Positions 52,001 through 58,000 of a DNA stretch of 64,000 nucleotides are shown piece after piece. The notes under the pieces were generated by a model that was not told the DNA's origin, ran no database searches, and was given only the letters and a program-made list of their open reading frames with translations. The first letter of the stretch is position 1, and each line of letters begins with the position of its first letter. Both the position numbers and the translations under genes were made by a program. The DNA comes from Gymnogyps californianus (Eukaryota; Chordata; Aves; Accipitriformes; Cathartidae). The DNA lies in assembly GCF_018139145.2 (NCBI RefSeq), contig NC_059481.1, forward strand, positions 980,368 to 1,044,367, read 5' to 3'.

Positions 52001-55000
52001 GCTTTTTGCAAAGAAACTAACTCACTAACAAACACCCTTTTCTTTCTTCCCCTCATTCACCTTTTGCCCTCTCTTCTGTTTCTCTCATGCTTCTGAACTT
52101 GTGAGCAGGCGTCATCAGATCGCCGAGGGGAGTGGGAGATCCAGCCAAGCCGGCAGACGAATACCTCGTACTTGACATCTCATTTGGCTGCAGACCGGCA
52201 CGGAGGATCAGTACAGGTACCTCTTCCTCCTGATGTGTACAGCCTTGATGCGAGAATTTGTGTTAAATCCCCTGAATTGTCCTCGAACTGCAGTAACATC
52301 GTGGTCAGGAGAGCAATTTCACAGGCTGGTTTGGTCCTGTCCTGTACATAACACTCAAGCCATGGTTTGTGGGACCCAAGCTGATGGCCAACATTGCTGC
52401 TGTTACTGTTTCAACGAAGCTTTTCCTTTGACAGCTATTTTGAACTCAGATTTGTCAAACTGAACACAGAAAGGAGTGTAAATTAGCAGGTCTGGTCTAT
52501 AAAGCACCCCTCTATCCCCATCTTGGGGATGCTCTTAGGTAGTAAGAAGCAGCTGAAATAGGGTTTGTTGCATATAAACCCCATTAATGTTAGGAAAATA
52601 GTTGAGCTGTTCCAGTTCAGGCTTGATAGGTGAGGAGCTGGTTGAATTCCTCCTGCTTAATGGAAATCTAGGGGTGTCAGACTGGAGAAATGCACGGGGG
52701 ATGGCTGGTGCGAGCAGGCTGTACAGCCACTTCTCCCTCCGCATGGAGGGGAGACAGGCTGAACTGTCGCTGCAGTTGCAGGGTGCGGTGACCCTGTTCT
52801 GTTGCTCCCCAGTGCATTTGCATTTTAATTTTGGATCCAGTGGCAGACCAGCACCAGTGTAAGGGCGTGGTGGCTGCAAGTTGGATCTCTGGATGATTGC
52901 ACTGTGGAAGGTGGATGAGCAGAGGACGCGCGACAGTGCCAGACAGCATTAACAGTGGCACTACAGCTAAGTTTTTAAATTCCTGAAAAGACTGCTTCTG
53001 TTTATGAAACAGTACCTGCCTCTGGTTGTTACTCAGGCTCGCTAAGGGAGTTTCTTGCACTACTGCCAGATTAAGATGGCTGGGCATGCTAGAGAGAAGA
53101 TGCAAGAGTCATTCAAGCAAACAAGAACTGTCCAATATTACTGTCGAGGTGAACTCTTTGGCAGAGGTTTGCCTGCGAGAGCTGGCTCTAGTGCCAGACA
53201 CAACACTTCGAAAATTGGCTCTGGTGAAATGGGAATTAGTGCCTGGAGTGGGACAGAGCTGAGCTGAGGAGACAGGTAGTGCAGGATGCACCTGAGTGAA
53301 ATGCAGATTAGGTTGAAATTTTTACTTATTCCTGATACTTGGTTGGATTCAATGATTTTTTGGCTTGATTAGCCATGTTCCTTTTTTCATTTAAAGATAT
53401 TTTACTGAGTGCCAGAGAAACTGAAAGATAAGGAGGAACTAATGTATGTATAGCTCTGATCTCAGACGTGAGCAGACAGTAAACTGGAGAAGTGTTCAAG
53501 GCCAGGTTGGACGGGGCTTTGAGCAACCTGATCTAGTGGAAGATGTCCCTGCCCATGGCAGGGGGGTTGGACTAGGTGATCTGTAAAGGTCCTTTCTGAC
53601 CCAAACCATTCTGTGATCCTATGAATTCAGCACTGAGTAAGTACAGAGTAGGTGTTTTTATTCGTATTTTTTTATGTAAGAGGAATAGTTTCGTTGCGCA
53701 AAGCCAGCATGAGCTGTGTCTCCCCACAAATAGTGCTCTGCCAGAGTAGCTACAACAATAATGCAGTCCTAGTCTGAATTTGACTGGGCAGGTTGCCTAC
53801 CTGAACAGTTTACAAGCCTGTATGTGCCACTGTAAGCATTAAAATTCTGCTTATCTGCAGCCAAGCACAGGAAATCTTCTGCTGTGCATGGCTGCTGGGC
53901 CGCAGATGCTTAAATTGTTTCTCAACAGATGCCCCAGCTCCTGCTGAACCCTCGGGAGGTCAGTAGCTTTGAGTGGTCGTTTCCTTTAAGGCAACGGTTG
54001 AATTTGCCACATCAAAATGAAGTGGCGGCATGTAAAAAAAGAGGAGGAAAATCAAAGCCTTTTGTAAAACGAAATTTAACAAGTAGCTGAAGAAACTGTG
54101 GGAAGATCACTGGGAATAGAACGATTAAGTGCTAGCATTCCGCAAAGTTGTGTGGGAAGTGTGGGCGTCTGGAGAACCTGGGTGGGCCCACAGTGTGATG
54201 AGTCTGGGAAGCGGGGTGTGAAGAGAACCCAAGGGGTTGTCACTTGAGGACAGCTCTGAAAACCACATGAGCTGAGTCCTGACCTGTCTCGGCAGAGACT
54301 GGCCACGGGACTTGATCTGTAGAAACAGCAGTTGCTGGTAGAACTTAAGTATTCAAAACGAACATGGATAGATGCACTTAATAGTGAGGGGACATCTGCT
54401 TCAATGGCTTCCTTCCCTTCATCTCTGGTGGATAGGTCATCCAGAGCCACCAGGAATACTGGGTAGCACCTTCACACACACACCCACCCACCCACCCACC
54501 CGCCATGGGAGATACCTCCTTTTACCTTGTAGAAAGGTGAAGAGGTGGAGCGGGAGGGGAACCACGCATCGTTACAGCTCTGGACCCAGGAGCAGCTCCA
54601 GGTGTTCACAGCGATGTGCAGGAGCCTGTCCTAACTTCCAGATGGAGTGCGGAAGGGCCGGCCAAACTTCGGTCCCATACAGGCTTCTTTGGCGGTTGTT
54701 GTGGCCATAAGCAATGATGAATTATCCAGAAAATTATGTGCTCTCCTGGCAAATGCAGAGCTGCTGGCAGCTGGGGATCTGGATGGTCATCCCTATAATG
54801 GAAACGCTGAAGTAAGCCATAATGTCAGCTGTGAAGCAAAAAGAGATGAGAGACCGTATCAATAGCTTTTGGGTGAGGACGTAATTCCAGAAACTGGCTG
54901 TGTAAGGAGTGAGACTCTGGTGGCTCTGGAGTGACCTCTTCCCACGGTACTGGCAGGCAACAGGACTGAGTTGCTCGCCTGTAAAAGTGTCAGGAGAAAA

Positions 55001-58000
55001 CAATCAACATAATACAGTTTGTGTGTGTATATAGGGCTGTCAGTTAGTCTTCACACTAGTGGCTACACCTCCCAAAGACAAGAAGACCTGTGCTGGGCAC
55101 AGGAGTGTGAATTAGTGAACACAGATGCAGTCCCCTGCCTGCTGTTCTGCTTGGGATGAACCAGCTGGTCTCTCCAAACCAGGCACATGATTCAAAGGCA
55201 TCCAAGGAATCTGACAGCCTGCTAAGACAGTGCAAAGAGACAGGAGCAAACGGTAGTTATTCCGCAAATTTCCCATTCTCACAGCATCCCTTGTCCAGGT
55301 GGGTGGAGACGCATCACATGCAAGGGGGCTTCGTTAACGGGGTGTTCATTTGTGTTTCAGGTGGTTAGCTCGACCAACGGGGAGCTGAACGTGGACGACC
55401 CGACGGGGGCACACTCCAACGCGCCAATAACAGCGCAGGCAGAGGTGGAAGTGGTGGAGGAAGCTAAGTACGTTTGCTTTACAAACAGGCTTTCCACTGG
55501 TGTGGTCATTAATCCTCCTCCTGGGAAACGAGTGGGGATGTTTACCCGTGGTGAAGTACTCAATGCTCGTGTCCCATGCCCTTTTCCTTGCATATTGCTG
55601 CTTTTGTGCATGGTGCCTTCAGTGCTGCTGCTGCTGCTTCTTTTTTACACCTGTCATGGCTGGAGAACATAACTCATACTCAGAGCATGTATTGCAAGAT
55701 AGACAGTAGCACAAATACCAAAATAATGTGAATTGATTTCAGGAATCCCGGTGAGCATCCCCTGTTCCAAAAGGAGAACGCGCTGTACTCTCGTGCTGAG
55801 AGTGTAGGAGTAGCTTGAGCACAGCTCAGTGAAGAGACTGTTGGTCTGAAAGTTAACACTTTATTTCTGGCTGCAAGAAGTGGATGCCAGGTATCCAGAA
55901 CGGTCCTAAAGTAACTCTTGCAGGGACGGGTACTTCTCTCTGTGAATTCTCTTGGTCCAGCTCAACGGAAGCTGAGTGAGAGAAACCAGAAGCAGCCCTC
56001 CTGCTTGTGGGGGAGAGCGTGCTCCCTCTGAGCTGACCTCTCCTCTGTAGCTTGTGGTCAAGAGTGAGAACTGATGTACAAAGTTGCTGCTTTGACCATT
56101 TTGGCCTCTGCACACGTGCTGCATCTGGCACCATCATGTCACCTTTTGCATGATCCTCAACATGGGACCTTCTCGCTGCCTCTGAACTAGTCCAGGCCCT
56201 AGCAGGTCACAGCGTAATCCTGACACTCCCCGTGCGAGGGGTAAATAGGCCCCGGGGCTGCCTTTGAACTGGTCGGTGCTGTGACGTTGCCCAACTGCCT
56301 GGTTATAATTTGACTGGATGACACTGGTGTCGCTTGTCCCACATTGTTTGTCTCAGCCTTTGTGGGAACTTCTGTTAGGAATGGCTTGTGGGAGGGTGAG
56401 GAGGAAAACTGGCAGGCGTGAGAAAGGGTGTGTTGATGGAAAAGGTCCCTAGGTATGCATCAGGCTGAAGCCAGCGCTGGTTGTCCTGAAGGTCTTCTGC
56501 TGTCTGTTCCTCTGTCCCTCGCGAAGCACTTGCGTGTGATCTTGCTCGCTGGTAGCTGGCCTGGGCGTGATCCTGGCAGCAGCGTGCCTGAGCAACAGAT
56601 ACACTTTCTCCTGACAGCCAAAGGAGCGAGCCTTGGTTTCGGTGCAGGCTCCTCGTCAAGTATGGCAGGGTGGGGGAGATCTTGAGGTGCAACTTGTAGA
56701 TTGGGCAATATTCCTCTTAGATATGGGTAGTGTGGCCTGCAGAGGCCACCAGTTTGGCATCACAGGCTCTGTCTTGGTCAGACTGAAGTGGGTCCCCCCC
56801 CAGGCACGTGGCTTGGGGTTGCTACTAGGATGGAGCAAATTGCTACCCTTAACAGTTCTCGATACAACAACCCAATGCAAGGAAGAGCCAGCTTTTAAGA
56901 TGGGACCACCTTCAGCCTGTGTTTCTGCAGCACCTTGTTCAGCAAGGCCAGGATCCAGACCCCACACCTGTGTACAGGGGAGATGTCAAGGCAGGTGAAA
57001 AGGAGCGTGCAAGAGCCATGCTGTCCAAGCCGTGTCTTGCAGTGCATGGAACTGTTCTGTCTCTCTCCAGCCCTTGTTTGTGCGGTCTCAAATTGGTTTC
57101 AGAGGTGCTGGGAAGCAGAGCATAAGCTGCTTTGCGCTGACAGGTTTGGGGTCTCTTGTAATTCCCAAGTGTAGTCCGCTTCGTTCCTCTTGCCACAGGG
57201 AGGGGCGGCTTCATCTTTCCTTGCATCTGTGATCATAAATCCCCTCAGTTATATGAGGAAGGCAAAGGACTTCCGGATTCTGCTCTGTAGTAAAGTGGGC
57301 CAGAAAGAGCTAGGAGGAGCTGGAGCTCTGTGTTTTGAGATGAGATGCAATAGCAGGAAAGTCTTTCCCTGGCACTCCCGGCAGGCAGAGGAGCTGTGCA
57401 AACGCTTCTGCTTCTGGGGTATGCTGGAGATAAGCTCCTGATCCCGGCCGTGGGTTTTGCTGAAGGGCACCTCCCAGGCGTAGATCCATGATCTTGGCCC
57501 TTCTGCTGCTGGAGCTGCTGGGGAGAAGAGCAGATTCCTCTCCTGGTGGCCCAGAGCCCCTTTCTGATCCCAGCCCCAGAGAAGAACCTCATGGGGCCGG
57601 TGCCTTCATGGAAAACAGGGGGTGTTTGTCGGAGGCCTCGAGACCCTGGAAAACATGGCAGTTCTCGGCAGCACCATGGCAAGGGCAGAGGTGGTATGAG
57701 GGCTGGGGGCGGGCGGCGGGCAGGCATGGTGTGTGTCTGCCAGTCTGCACTGCATGTTTGCATGGCTGCAGTGACATGCTTTCATCCCACCTCTGTGAAC
57801 TAATTGCTCTTTCTTCCTTTCTGTGTTTTTTCTCTACACTCTCTGTAGCTGCCTGAAAATGCTCAACTTGTGGTGAGTCCCTCTCTCCAGTCCACATGCA
57901 AGGGGGAGCGGACCAGACTAGACTGGGGTTGGCAAAATCAAACTGACCAAACCCTAAAAAGGCACAAAGTCAAAGCCAACCCAGAGCTGTTTTGATTTTA

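Larger units (their letters stand above)
48244..52108 (+). other. CSNK1G1: Intron (3.9 kb) before the cassette exon
   Basis: From donor GTGCGT to acceptor GTGAGCAG ending at 52108. It contains an in-frame 39-nt exon candidate at 51547-51585 and two perfect hairpins at 51257-51319. ORFs at 50017-50364 and elsewhere are unrecognised and probably chance. Confidence 0.88.
52217..55360 (+). other. CSNK1G1: Intron (3.1 kb)
   Basis: Donor GTACCT; acceptor TTTGTGTTTCAG ending at 55360. It contains a CR1 3' end (53486-53627) and a CCCA repeat (54472-54501). No independent gene supported. Confidence 0.9.

Noticed and set aside
57245..57763. 172-codon minus-strand ORF
   Set aside because: It overlaps comparable ORFs in other frames, and no motif or splice structure supports it.
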